In this document: positions 45,410 through 53,426 of the stretch, piece by piece
Position numbering within the stretch: the first letter of the stretch is position 1
Layout of the letters: the number at the start of each line of letters is the position of its first letter
Source of the DNA: a virus
Length of the DNA stretch: 54,806 nucleotides
Virus record (IMG/VR): IMGVR_UViG_3300020205_001884
Coordinates: 1 to 54,806 of that record
Direction: 5' to 3' (one strand)
Translations under genes and position numbers: made by a program
Notes under the pieces: generated by a model
What the model saw: only the letters and a program-made list of their open reading frames with translations
What the model was told of the DNA's origin: nothing
Database searches by the model: none

Positions 45410-45993
45410 GTGTATCTATATGATGCTTTGACTTTTCCCATTTGAACTAATTCAAACCCATGTTTTTCTATCAATGCTGTATGAACAACCGTGTGATCAT
45501 AATAATCTGTAATATCATCAAAAACTAAAAACCCACCACACGACATTCTATCTTTAAAAAATAAAACCTGATTATACACATCTTCTAATGTATGACGAGC
45601 ATCAAGAAAAACCATAGAGTATTTTTCATAAATTTTTTGTTTTGTTTCTTCGAAAACAGGAACTCCATCTGAAAATCGTTTAAAAAATTCAGTATCTGTT
45701 AAATTATAAAAAATAAAATTAACAGAAGTATTTTTACTTATACTATAAAGACTGGAAATAGCAGAATTTCTCATTTCATTATCGTATATACATTGTCCCG
45801 GATATGGTAATGTTCCATATGGATCTACTCCGATATGGATTTTGGGGATCGTATATCCTTGTATAATGATTTGACTACTCCCCCCTGCGCGTATTCCAAA
45901 TTCTATAGATAGTCCTTCTATATTATTTGCTGCATTAACAGCATTTTGCAAAATTTCATATTCAGACGAATCTTTTTCTAGTATAATATTCAT
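45400..45993 (-). CDS. SAM-dependent methyltransferase (TylF/class I-like)
   Basis: A SAM-binding loop EFGIRAGGSS occupies residues 31-40; MVFLDARHTLEDVYNQVLFF and GGFLVFDDITDYYDH resemble the metal-binding DxxH/DD region of TylF/MycF-type sugar O-methyltransferases. At 197 aa it is shorter than TylF. Overlaps both neighbours by a few bases. Sugar O-methylation is inferred from family and neighbours. Confidence 0.7.
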   Translation of the reverse strand: MNIILEKDSSEYEILQNAVNAANNIEGLSIEFGIRAGGSSQIIIQGYTIPKIHIGVDPYGTLPYPGQCIYDNEMRNSAISSLYSISKNTSVNFIFYNLTDTEFFKRFSDGVPVFEETKQKIYEKYSMVFLDARHTLEDVYNQVLFFKDRMSCGGFLVFDDITDYYDHTVVHTALIEKHGFELVQMGKVKASYRYTCQ

Positions 45994-46616
45994 TGTGTAT
46001 TTCCTAATAATTTTTTATTTTGATAGATAAAATCCTCATGACCAAGAATGCCTTCATGGTAATGTTCTTCTATTTTAAGTATTTGTTCGAATCCTAATCT
46101 ACACAATAATATATCTATTTCTTTTTTATGAGGAGATTTGATATTATAATCAATATTTGCAGTTTCTACCTGTATATATTTACATGCCATAATTGTATTG
46201 ATTCCGCCGCTAATAATATCAAATTCAGTTCCTTGTGTGTCTAGTTTTATATACTCAAATGTTTCTGTGTGATTCTCCAATAAAGCATCCAATGTATTGG
46301 TCTGTATCTCTATGAAGTCATTTTCTGTAAAGTGTATGGTATTTTCTTTGTAATACGATGATCCTGTTGATATTAAAAATAAAGGATTTATATAAAATTT
46401 TACTGTTTTTATAGTATCAGATAGGCAGCAAATTTTATAATTTAAGTTTTTATCTTTTAAAAAACATTCACAATATGGATTTGCTTCTATAGATAATGTT
46501 TGTCTATTATTCCCACGCACCTGTTCCGCCCATTCTCCTGTATTTGCGCCAATATCTAGAATTCTTGTTATATTATGTTCATTTAAAAAATTTAGAATTG
46601 TAGTGTATGGTGTCAT
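45990..46616 (-). CDS. FkbM-family methyltransferase
   Basis: Residues 19-27 (ILDIGANTG) form the SAM loop; KLDTQGTEFDIISGG (124-138) is the hallmark of the FkbM family. Length 208 aa is typical. FkbM enzymes O-methylate sugars or polyketides and are common in glycan gene clusters. The last four bases overlap the TylF-like gene, and a 12-base gap separates it from the GT4-like gene upstream. Confidence 0.85.
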   Translation of the reverse strand: MTPYTTILNFLNEHNITRILDIGANTGEWAEQVRGNNRQTLSIEANPYCECFLKDKNLNYKICCLSDTIKTVKFYINPLFLISTGSSYYKENTIHFTENDFIEIQTNTLDALLENHTETFEYIKLDTQGTEFDIISGGINTIMACKYIQVETANIDYNIKSPHKKEIDILLCRLGFEQILKIEEHYHEGILGHEDFIYQNKKLLGNTQ

Positions 46617-46628
46617 TATAATTTCCTA

Positions 46629-47600
46629 TTACTGTAAAAATACTGTTTTAAATTTCTCCATAACAAGTTTTGGAGAAAATTTAGTTATGAGTGAATGATA
46701 ATCTTGAACAAATACACCATCCTGTAACATATTGAATTTCTCATATAGATCATCTTGAGATGTATATATTAAGTCCGAGGATTGTAAAAGTTGTACATGA
46801 TGAAGATCGTGTCCTTCATTAAACGCAAAGACTGGTTTATTGTGATATAAAAATTCGCAAATTGACAATCCAAAAGATTCCCCATCGGATCTAGCATGTA
46901 TCATAGCATCGCACATATTTATGAAATTACTTTTAGCAATCTCATCAACAACAGAATCACAAAATATTACTCTATCGTGTTGTATAAACTTATTAGTATT
47001 TAAAAAAACAAAATAACAATTAGAATTTGCTGTCAGATACTTTAATATTGTTTGATATACTTCTGGTATATCAAATGTATCAGCACCACCATATCTTCCT
47101 ATTACTAGAGCATTTTTTGGTATTCCCAATAATGATCTGGTATATTTTTTTGTTTCTGTGGGAGTAACCATACTAACAATATGAGGAACCCAGTTTGTTT
47201 TTACTTTATATTTAATATTAATAGTATTTGATAACCATTCTGATATGTACGCATAACATGACCCGTGTGGCTGATATTCTTGAAATACTGCATGGATTAT
47301 ATTTTTTACATTACTTAGATAATTATCATTATTGCCAGCTTTTATAAAATAAACACAATCAATATTGTTGTTATTGCAGATATAATTTACATAAGATATC
47401 CCCTGTTTAACTCGACTATATGGTAATACTTTAAATCTTGTATTAAATTTTGATAAAACTGCGGAATTAATTTCATTATCTGTATTATAAAGAATAACAC
47501 TTTCATTATTTAATATTTCTTCATTATATTTGGCATAATTAAATGTTGAAACTTCTGTTCCTCGCTCATTTAATTGATTGCAGTGAAATAATAATTTCAT
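46629..47600 (-). CDS. Glycosyltransferase, GT-B fold (GT4-like)
   Basis: The 323-aa protein has an N-terminal domain typical of GT4 (MKLLFHCNQLNERGTEVSTF), a domain linker with LVIGRYGGADTFDIPEV, and a C-terminal nucleotide-sugar site DAMIHARSDGESFGLSICEF, where the E-x7-E pattern of GT4 is recognisable. It overlaps the GT10-like gene by 4 bases. Acceptor unknown. Confidence 0.82.
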   Translation of the reverse strand: MKLLFHCNQLNERGTEVSTFNYAKYNEEILNNESVILYNTDNEINSAVLSKFNTRFKVLPYSRVKQGISYVNYICNNNNIDCVYFIKAGNNDNYLSNVKNIIHAVFQEYQPHGSCYAYISEWLSNTINIKYKVKTNWVPHIVSMVTPTETKKYTRSLLGIPKNALVIGRYGGADTFDIPEVYQTILKYLTANSNCYFVFLNTNKFIQHDRVIFCDSVVDEIAKSNFINMCDAMIHARSDGESFGLSICEFLYHNKPVFAFNEGHDLHHVQLLQSSDLIYTSQDDLYEKFNMLQDGVFVQDYHSLITKFSPKLVMEKFKTVFLQ

Positions 47601-48442
47601 ATTAGTTTTTGTATGTTTGCAAATATCATATCGTCTGCAGATTCCATGTTACATACTATTTCAAAATTGGTTTTAATTGCATTTATTTTTGATTGGTAAA
47701 GATCAGCAGATAAAGTGGAAGGATCAAAATTTTCGGTAAACATGATAATGCCATCTAAATCAAAATATTTACCTATTTCATCTGTACCAAAATAAACAGG
47801 AATAACTCCGTTTGCAAAACAATCAGTTATTTTTTCAGTAAAATAACAATTATATTTTATATTTTCTATGGCAATACTAAAATAATATGGTTTCATTGCC
47901 TCTGTTTTTGGTTTATGATGATAATGTGATCCGTTATGTGTTCCTATAGAATTGGCACCAAAAACATTTCCATATAAATCTACTTTTGATTTTAATTTAT
48001 GAGCACATGATAATCTATATCTATGACCTTCTGTCATAGAATTGTTTGAACATAAAAAAGATACAAGTTTTGTTTTATTATGAATACCAAATTCTGATTT
48101 TGGTGTCCAAGGTAAATTGCTTCCAGCAAAATTAAACACAAAAAAATTACGATCTAAATTTATCAATTCTTGATCACAAGTAAATATGTTGAAATATGAA
48201 TTTTTATAAAGATCTAAATTTTGTTTAATACTTTCAAAAATTTGTTGTTTTACAGTTCTGGATTCACAAAACCAACCAAATTTTTTATTATGCTTATTTG
48301 TTTTGGTTCCCTGAACTAAAGCAGAATCCATGTATACTTGTATCTCAGAATTTTTATTTGTCCAATTAAATGATTTAGGAGTCAATGTTCCGCAAGATGA
48401 ATAATTAATATTAAAAGGATTTCCTATTGCTTGTATTTTCAT
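47597..48442 (-). CDS. Fucosyltransferase-like glycosyltransferase, family GT10
   Basis: The C-terminal part contains YYFSIAIENIKYNCYFTEKI followed by TDCFANGVIPVYFG (about 187-219), the conserved alpha-1,3/4-fucosyltransferase motif of GT10. KLVSFLCSNNSMTEGHRYR upstream is also typical. GT10 enzymes transfer fucose, or related 6-deoxysugars, to glycans, which would fit the deoxysugar genes downstream. Length 281 aa. Confidence 0.85.
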   Translation of the reverse strand: MKIQAIGNPFNINYSSCGTLTPKSFNWTNKNSEIQVYMDSALVQGTKTNKHNKKFGWFCESRTVKQQIFESIKQNLDLYKNSYFNIFTCDQELINLDRNFFVFNFAGSNLPWTPKSEFGIHNKTKLVSFLCSNNSMTEGHRYRLSCAHKLKSKVDLYGNVFGANSIGTHNGSHYHHKPKTEAMKPYYFSIAIENIKYNCYFTEKITDCFANGVIPVYFGTDEIGKYFDLDGIIMFTENFDPSTLSADLYQSKINAIKTNFEIVCNMESADDMIFANIQKLI

Positions 48443-49047
48443 ACTCTTCCCCGTTTTCTAATATTAAATTCTATATGTCTTTTATCCATTGATACAGAAT
48501 TGCCCATTAATATTTTAACATTTGGTAAATTTTTAGGACTTGCATATGACCAATGATATTCTCTAATTTTAATATTTTTATGTTTTTTATAATCATTATA
48601 AAGATCTATCAAAATTAGATGATCCAGATCTCTGATCGCTTTTTCAGCACCATCAATCCAATCATTGATAAAAGTTATAGATTGTTGTGTATTATTAAAA
48701 TATATGAAACAAGATTCTGGTATTATTTCAGTTGGTCTAGTTTCTCGTATAGCAGCACAAATATCAAAATTATTATCAATAAAATCATGAGGATAGTTTC
48801 TAATATGACAATCAATATCCATCCACACCACTGGGGTATTTAATTGTTGCATTTTTTCCAAAATATATCTTGGTTTTCTTAAACAATTTTCCATATAATT
48901 TGTTTTTGTTGGCAATTCATCTATAGAATAATTTATAGACACATTATCAAGTTCTTCTTTTAATCTCAAATAATTATCTTTGTAATAAGTAGATATTGCT
49001 GGATTACTATCAGAATAAAAACTTATCAAGGTATATGGCACATTCAT
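48439..49047 (-). CDS. Small GT-A-type glycosyltransferase, tandem paralogue 4
   Basis: VVWMDIDCHIRNYPHDF (73-89) provides the DxD (D77, D79). NCLRKPRYIL and the later CFIYFNNTQQSITFINDWID are shared with the three genes upstream. The family resembles small nucleotide-sugar transferases of viruses. Overlaps the neighbouring paralogue by 4 bases. Most similar by eye to the 49044-49628 gene. The sequence is strongly AT-rich. Confidence 0.7.
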   Translation of the reverse strand: MNVPYTLISFYSDSNPAISTYYKDNYLRLKEELDNVSINYSIDELPTKTNYMENCLRKPRYILEKMQQLNTPVVWMDIDCHIRNYPHDFIDNNFDICAAIRETRPTEIIPESCFIYFNNTQQSITFINDWIDGAEKAIRDLDHLILIDLYNDYKKHKNIKIREYHWSYASPKNLPNVKILMGNSVSMDKRHIEFNIRKRGRV

Positions 49048-49628
49048 ATTATTTTTCCTTCATTTTTTCTTCTATTTATTACCAGTTGTGTATGTTCTTT
49101 TTTCCCTAAAGTTTTAGACATAATAATTGTTACTTTGGAATCAGGTCTAATTGAACAAGTAGAATCTGAAAAATTTTTTCTTGTTTCGTTTGGTGGTGTA
49201 TACCACAGTTCCTTCAAAACTGGATGATCTAATTCTGGTTTATTTATGGAACACCCATCAATCCAAGTATTAATAAATTGTTTTGATTTTTGTGTATTAT
49301 TAAAATAAATCAATGCACTTTCTGGACAACCATTCGATTTAATGACACATGCTATATCTTCATCAATATTATCCATTTCCATAGGAAGAATATTTACAAT
49401 AGAATCGGCATCTATCCATATTATTGGTTCATTAAATTTTTGCAAACAATCTGAAATAAATTTTGGTTTTCTTAAACAATTTAAAGCATAACTTCCCAAA
49501 TTAGGCAATTCCTCTATATAAATTTTTCCGCCTAATTTTTCTATTGTATTTTTTAATTTGAATGCACTATCTTTATAAAAAGTGCATGGAGGTATATCAG
49601 AATAATATGATACAAACATTGTATTCAC
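49044..49628 (-). CDS. Small GT-A-type glycosyltransferase, tandem paralogue 3
   Basis: IIWIDADSIVNI contains D73 and D75, and NCLRKPKFISDCLQKFNEP as well as SALIYFNNTQKSKQFINTWI match the neighbouring paralogue. Length 194 aa. Located within a tandem array of four; overlaps both neighbours by 4 bases. AT-rich, like the gene downstream. Confidence 0.7.
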   Translation of the reverse strand: MNTMFVSYYSDIPPCTFYKDSAFKLKNTIEKLGGKIYIEELPNLGSYALNCLRKPKFISDCLQKFNEPIIWIDADSIVNILPMEMDNIDEDIACVIKSNGCPESALIYFNNTQKSKQFINTWIDGCSINKPELDHPVLKELWYTPPNETRKNFSDSTCSIRPDSKVTIIMSKTLGKKEHTQLVINRRKNEGKII

Positions 49629-50254
49629 TTTATTGTTCCCTTCAGTCTTCGACTTGCTTGGGTGTGTTCAATCACTACGGGCTTTTCCGGCTCAAACCAT
49701 TTGCAGTCAAATACCTTGCAATATGATTGTGGAAGATTGAAAGTACGCAAACCTTTGTTGTCAAATTCTTCCCATACTTTTTGCAAGCTTTGCTGTTCCC
49801 AGACCGTAGGATTTGCTTCGCTTTGTTTTTGCCATGCGTGAATCAAGTCTATAGCAATCTGGGTATTGTTGAAAAACAATGTACCACCTGCCAACGCTTC
49901 ATTGCCACGAGTCCAAGGCTTTAGATGCTTGTTTCTTTCTTGATTCCAAACATTAGGTATCCAATAGCAACCAAAATCATAATTCTCTAATTCATCGAAT
50001 AATTTTGGATGTCCCACAAATCTAGCATCAGCATCAGTCCATACAACTCCACATTTCAATTCATGTATTGCACTTAATGTGACTTGTGCTTTCATTGTGC
50101 AGTTGTGAACCCAAGACTTTTTACTTGGCATTTCATATGATTTGAACGGATATTGTGTAGTAGTATTCTCTTGTAAAAAACTATGACAAGATCTTCTCCA
50201 TGCCACAGCTTCTTCTTTATATTCTGGCGTATAAAATGTTATAACTGAAATCAT
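49625..50254 (-). CDS. Small GT-A-type glycosyltransferase, tandem paralogue 2
   Basis: The protein opens with SVITFYTPEYKEEAVAWRRS; VVWTDADARFVGHPKLFDEL holds the DxD (D74, D76). NCTMKAQVTLSAIHEL and GGTLFFNNTQIAIDLIHAWQ correspond to the conserved blocks of the other copies. The DNA is clearly richer in G+C than paralogues 3 and 4, so the compositional boundary of the cassette falls inside the array. Confidence 0.7.
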   Translation of the reverse strand: MISVITFYTPEYKEEAVAWRRSCHSFLQENTTTQYPFKSYEMPSKKSWVHNCTMKAQVTLSAIHELKCGVVWTDADARFVGHPKLFDELENYDFGCYWIPNVWNQERNKHLKPWTRGNEALAGGTLFFNNTQIAIDLIHAWQKQSEANPTVWEQQSLQKVWEEFDNKGLRTFNLPQSYCKVFDCKWFEPEKPVVIEHTQASRRLKGTIK

Positions 50255-50877
50255 GATCTATTCACCTTCTGTTCAACAGATGCTAGTTTATGTAGGATGA
50301 CTGCACCATGTCTTCCATGCAATCTATCTATCTGACAATACGATTGCGGTAGGAACTCTGTAATAGGTTGTACATCGCACCAGGCTTGCTGCAGCGTCCA
50401 TTGATCCCATGCACGGGGATCTTGCTGCTTTAGATCAATCCAACGATCACATAGCTTTATAGTATTCTCACACACTCTCATAAAGATTGTGCCAGAATTA
50501 AACCAACAAGCAGGTGTTGTGGCTGGCCAGTTAGTGGGTAAATGAATTCGTTCTCTACCAGCCGGTACTTTGCTTTTACCGCCTGGTTCTCCCCGAATCA
50601 TGAATTCTTGATTACCCAATAAAAATAAATCTGGATACTTTATAATCTGGGCATCGCTGTCGATCCAGATAAGACAATCTCCATGTGCAGATTCTAATAG
50701 CATTTCTTTTATGAATTCTGCTTTCAATGCACAATTCTCTACCCAAGTACCTTTGTCTTGTTTTTGTTTAATTACAAAATCGAGAGAGTGTTTCTTCAAA
50801 CTACTCTCCAATTCTTTTATTAATTGTGGATATATCCCATTCGGTGTATAGAACGAGATAAATTTTAACTTATTCAT
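50251..50877 (-). CDS. Small GT-A-type glycosyltransferase, tandem paralogue 1
   Basis: KFISFYTPNGIYPQLIKELE, then NCALKAEFIKEMLLE and CLIWIDSDAQIIKYPDLFLL (D73, D75) show the same layout as the three genes downstream; the later block is WFNSGTIFMRVCENTIKLCD. G+C-richer codon use, as in paralogue 2. The start overlaps the upstream GPSL-motif gene by 4 bases. Confidence 0.7.
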   Translation of the reverse strand: MNKLKFISFYTPNGIYPQLIKELESSLKKHSLDFVIKQKQDKGTWVENCALKAEFIKEMLLESAHGDCLIWIDSDAQIIKYPDLFLLGNQEFMIRGEPGGKSKVPAGRERIHLPTNWPATTPACWFNSGTIFMRVCENTIKLCDRWIDLKQQDPRAWDQWTLQQAWCDVQPITEFLPQSYCQIDRLHGRHGAVILHKLASVEQKVNRS

Positions 50878-51728
50878 TTTTTGCGTTTATGCATCATATT
50901 AAAGTACACACCCATGTCTAATTTAGGCTTGGGTTTTTCTTTTTCTTTTTGTCTAGTTTCTCGCATCAGGCGAAAATAATTATTCATATTATTGTCCTGC
51001 TCCGATTGTTTATTCTTAGGAATTTCTCGTGGTTGTTCTGCTTGATATGATCCTATATCAAATTTTATTTCTCGAAACATCACATTTTCCGAAACTTCTG
51101 GAGTATATTTTGGAACTCCCATATTTTCAAAAGCAGATCCACACTCCCAAGAATACCAATTATATCCTTTGTTTTTTGCAACAGGATACCATGTCTGTAA
51201 AAATGCTGCAGTCTGATCTAATGTCTTTTTAAAATTGTGTTCTTTCTTTTTATCGAATGCTGCTATGGGATATGAATACTTTGATTCAAAATTATCAGCA
51301 GTAAGATCATTCCCAGCAAATATTAAATTCTTGACACCAGACACATGCAACCATTGTATTGCGAAAGTCAGTGTTTTATGTGGTCCACGAAGCAAGGGAG
51401 TAGATGGATCAAAAAGCAGTGATTCATATTTTTGATTCGCTTCTCTTCCCTCATGATATGGATGTTGTATCACATGCTTACCGGGAGTTCTAGTAGTTTT
51501 GTTTGGTACTACCTTTATTATATCCGGATCATCCCAAGCAGTCTTTCCTTCTTCCCCGTGCATCTCATTCAAATTATCTGCAATGAACCAATAGTTCGGT
51601 TTCTTTATTGATCTTATTGTTGTGCTTATTGCACAGACTGGCAATCCAAGAGAAAACACATCAACTTTATTGAGAGAAGGCCCAGAGCAAGCAACTATAC
51701 ATGTATCAGTTGGGAATAAGTAACTCAT
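50874..51728 (-). CDS. GPSL-motif protein (possible glycosyltransferase/DUF115-like)
   Basis: Near the N-terminus it reads CIVACSGPSLNKVDVFSLGL, like the G-x-GPSL loop of sialyltransferase-like (GT42) or DUF115/Maf proteins, followed by PNYWFIADN. LRGPHKTLTFAIQWLHVSGV and NLIFAGNDLT follow. The C-terminal 60 residues are charged. I choose the ATG at 51728 (MSYLFPTD): AAGGA lies 9 bases upstream, whereas the in-frame ATG at 51755 lacks one. It overlaps the nuclease gene by 23 bases. It precedes the tandem glycosyltransferases, so a role in the same glycan pathway is likely; exact function unknown. Confidence 0.6.
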   Translation of the reverse strand: MSYLFPTDTCIVACSGPSLNKVDVFSLGLPVCAISTTIRSIKKPNYWFIADNLNEMHGEEGKTAWDDPDIIKVVPNKTTRTPGKHVIQHPYHEGREANQKYESLLFDPSTPLLRGPHKTLTFAIQWLHVSGVKNLIFAGNDLTADNFESKYSYPIAAFDKKKEHNFKKTLDQTAAFLQTWYPVAKNKGYNWYSWECGSAFENMGVPKYTPEVSENVMFREIKFDIGSYQAEQPREIPKNKQSEQDNNMNNYFRLMRETRQKEKEKPKPKLDMGVYFNMMHKRKK

Positions 51729-52380
51729 TGTTGTTTTCCTTGTAATACTCATCAATGGCTTCTTTGAGATCTTTTACATAATCCATAGGATCTCTTTCAT
51801 AAACCATTACGCTGCCTTCTTCGCAAGACATCAATATTGCTATATTACGAATGGCAATTCCCGTTCTTTCCTGAAACATTATTGCATATGCAGTCGCTTG
51901 CATAAAGTATTCTTTAATGTCTTTATCTGATTTGGGTGCTTTACTTGTCTTAAAATCTATAACAGATAGTTTACCATTATATTCAGCAATACAATCTACT
52001 CTACCTGCCATCTTCAAAGTACTAGACCACAATGCAGTTTCGAGTGATTTGATGTTGGTTATCTTATCAAGTTCTTCCTTGATTTGAGTAAACATGTAGT
52101 AATCGCCAGGGCGTTTCTGCTTACCGGCTTCTACTGCAATCTCGTCATTGAGTATATAGTTTTCAATTATAGTATGAAAGTGCGTTCCGCGAGCCAGTAC
52201 TCGACGAGATTCATCGGGATTCTTTCTACGCCATTCGGCAAAGAAAGCCCGCTTCTTCCATCCTGTTATTGTAGTAACGGAAGGATACTTGTTGCCGTCT
52301 GGTGCAACATAGAATCGTTTACCGTTTATTTCTTCTGTTCTTAAATTGTCTTCAATCGCTACTATCTCATGATTAAACAT
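51706..52380 (-). CDS. PD-(D/E)XK nuclease (RecB/exonuclease-like)
   Basis: Residues 63-73 (ARGTHFHTIIE) are the alpha-helical H/E motif of RecB-like nucleases; E115 precedes GRVDCIAEYNGKLSVIDFKT, with D129, D142 and K144 forming the catalytic D-(D/E)-x-K set, then a conserved QATAYAIMFQE. Length of 224 aa fits single-domain phage/mitochondrial MGME1-like exonucleases. Probably acts in phage DNA processing or recombination. It is separated from the upstream gene by 9 bases. Confidence 0.85.
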   Translation of the reverse strand: MFNHEIVAIEDNLRTEEINGKRFYVAPDGNKYPSVTTITGWKKRAFFAEWRRKNPDESRRVLARGTHFHTIIENYILNDEIAVEAGKQKRPGDYYMFTQIKEELDKITNIKSLETALWSSTLKMAGRVDCIAEYNGKLSVIDFKTSKAPKSDKDIKEYFMQATAYAIMFQERTGIAIRNIAILMSCEEGSVMVYERDPMDYVKDLKEAIDEYYKENNNELLIPN

Positions 52381-52389
52381 ATTTTACTT

Positions 52390-53001
52390 TCAGTCTAGGG
52401 TGGGAGTTCCACCTTGTATTCTCATCTTAAATTTAGAACCAATGCCACTCTTTTCCACTTGATCGGGGGCAAATGTTCTGATGTCATTGTGCGAATCTGC
52501 TCCAGCTGGAATGTATCCAATTGGTGAAGCAGATCGATTGCCTTTGGAATATGGCATTACAGCAATCATTCCGTGTTCGCCAGGTATCATGGATGCTATC
52601 CTAGTCGTCTTCATCTTCTTACCACTTTTACCACTACCACTTACAAGATAATGTCCATCTGTATGAGGAACAATATAATGTCTGTCTAGTTCGCCTTCTT
52701 GATCTGCACCAAATACTGGTTCCTTTTGGAGATAGACTGCAACACCTCTACCACCTTGAAGATGTGTGTTTATATGTCCATGAAGCTTTTTAGAAGACTC
52801 ACTTCTTGCTGCGCCTGTTACGCTACCAGCAATATCCTTGTTGGTCAACTTAACAGGATGTAACAGATCTATATCTTTTGCAAATGTTCCATCAGGCTTT
52901 TTGGCAGCGGTGTAAGCCGCTGGAACCGAACGCTTTGCTTCTTCTAATTTTTGAGCAATGAGTTGGGTTACTTGTCTGAGTGTAAAGAAATTGATTGCCA
53001 T
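52390..53001 (-). CDS. Unknown protein, late-type promoter
   Basis: I do not recognise this 203-aa protein. It begins with a helix (TLRQVTQLIAQKLEEAKRSV) and continues with beta-rich, Gly-rich sequence (GHINTHLQGGRGVAVYLQKE, HYIVPHTDGHYLVSGSGKSG, HGMIAVMPYSKGN). Several His residues and RH-x-IV-x-H could bind metal. A CTAAATA box at 53030-53036 and an AGGAG ribosome-binding site 9 bases before the ATG support this start. Its end is 9 bases before the nuclease start, so it heads the operon that continues through the nuclease into the sugar genes. Confidence 0.7.
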   Translation of the reverse strand: MAINFFTLRQVTQLIAQKLEEAKRSVPAAYTAAKKPDGTFAKDIDLLHPVKLTNKDIAGSVTGAARSESSKKLHGHINTHLQGGRGVAVYLQKEPVFGADQEGELDRHYIVPHTDGHYLVSGSGKSGKKMKTTRIASMIPGEHGMIAVMPYSKGNRSASPIGYIPAGADSHNDIRTFAPDQVEKSGIGSKFKMRIQGGTPTLD

Positions 53002-53029
53002 ATGCCAGTTCTCCTGTGAATTATATTAC

Positions 53030-53036
53030 TATTTAG
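53030..53036 (-). promoter_or_regulatory. Late-promoter-like element CTAAATA
   Basis: The box lies in TGCTAAATAGTA, identical over 12 bases to the element before gp4 (34,520-34,531). The start predicted from T4 spacing (about 53,024) leaves a 22-base leader with AGGAG before the ATG at 53001. Placed between a terminator (53061-53092) and the gene, as expected of a functional promoter. Confidence 0.6.
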
Positions 53037-53050
53037 CACGAATAGAACTT

Positions 53051-53285
53051 CTATTGGCATATATAAAGAACCGGACTCTTTGCAGAGCCCGGCCCCCCTG
53101 ACGGTCTAAAGGTAGCGAAGTTCCTATAACGCATGAATAGCGTAATCAAGTTCGCAACTGTCTCCGAATCCTGACTCCCGGTATTCAATCCCTCAAACCA
53201 CATGTATTTATAAAGGCAATCATCTAGATCTTGCTGAAATTCTTTTAGCTCTGCGTAGATTTTCCTTATCCGCAGAATTAATCAT
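53051..53285 (-). other. Small transcription unit with ambiguous coding content (small protein or RNA)
   Basis: Between a promoter (53327-53354) and a terminator (53061-53092) lies about 260 bp. GGAG six bases upstream starts a 21-codon ORF at 53285 (MINSADKENLRRAKRISARS) ending at 53220. In the +1 frame, from 53278, a longer reading looks protein-like (KIYAELKEFQQDLDDCLYKY, then MWFEGLNTGSQDSETVANLI, then TLFMRYRNF) but has no ATG near its beginning and reaches a stop only at 53051, beyond the terminator hairpin. A +1 frameshift, a non-ATG start or a functional RNA are the options. A TATAAATA (53205-53212) within it may be accidental. Confidence 0.4.
53061..53092 (-). terminator. Intrinsic terminator with GNRA loop
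   Basis: On the minus strand CCGGGCTCT pairs with AGAGTCCGG (one G-U pair) around GCAA, a GNRA tetraloop, and is followed by TTCTTTATAT. The matching plus-strand stem would have an A-C mismatch, so it serves minus-strand transcription. It separates the small unit from the 203-aa gene. Confidence 0.75.
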
Positions 53286-53294
53286 AATATCTCC

Positions 53295-53326
53295 AAATAA
53301 AAAGAGAACGAGGTTAGTCGTTCTCT
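53295..53326 (-). terminator. Intrinsic terminator of the 145-aa gene, overlapping the next promoter
   Basis: AGAGAACGA (53326-53318) and TCGTTCTCT (53311-53303) form a perfect 9-bp stem around CTAACC, followed by TTTTATTT. Its first arm begins immediately after the -10 box of the promoter at 53327-53354. It ends transcription from the gene upstream. Confidence 0.75.
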
Positions 53327-53354
53327 ATTATACTGGTATTCTTATGTAAGTCAA
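53327..53354 (-). promoter_or_regulatory. Sigma70-type promoter, same design as the gp32 promoter
   Basis: TTGACT (53354-53349) and TATAAT (53332-53327) with a 16-base spacer. The shared core CAGTATAATA with the gp32 promoter suggests a phage promoter class. Start is expected at about 53319-53321, inside the left arm of the hairpin that follows. Confidence 0.75.
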
Positions 53355-53426
53355 GGTGGTCTTAATAGGTCTTGAAGGGCCTTAGTAGGACTACACAGGT
53401 ATGTAGAATTTTAAAGAAGTGGCCTC

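Noticed and set aside
53205-53212. TATAAATA on the minus strand inside the small transcription unit
   Set aside because: It lies in the protein-like frame (LYKYM) and leads to no recognisable gene start with a ribosome-binding site, so I regard it as possibly accidental.
53350-53426. GG-initiated sequences spaced by about 10-12 bases (GGTCTT, GGTCTT, GGCCTT, GGACTA)
   Set aside because: Copies are too short and too different to be a repeat array or an origin iteron; nothing else supports it, and it is not a CRISPR.
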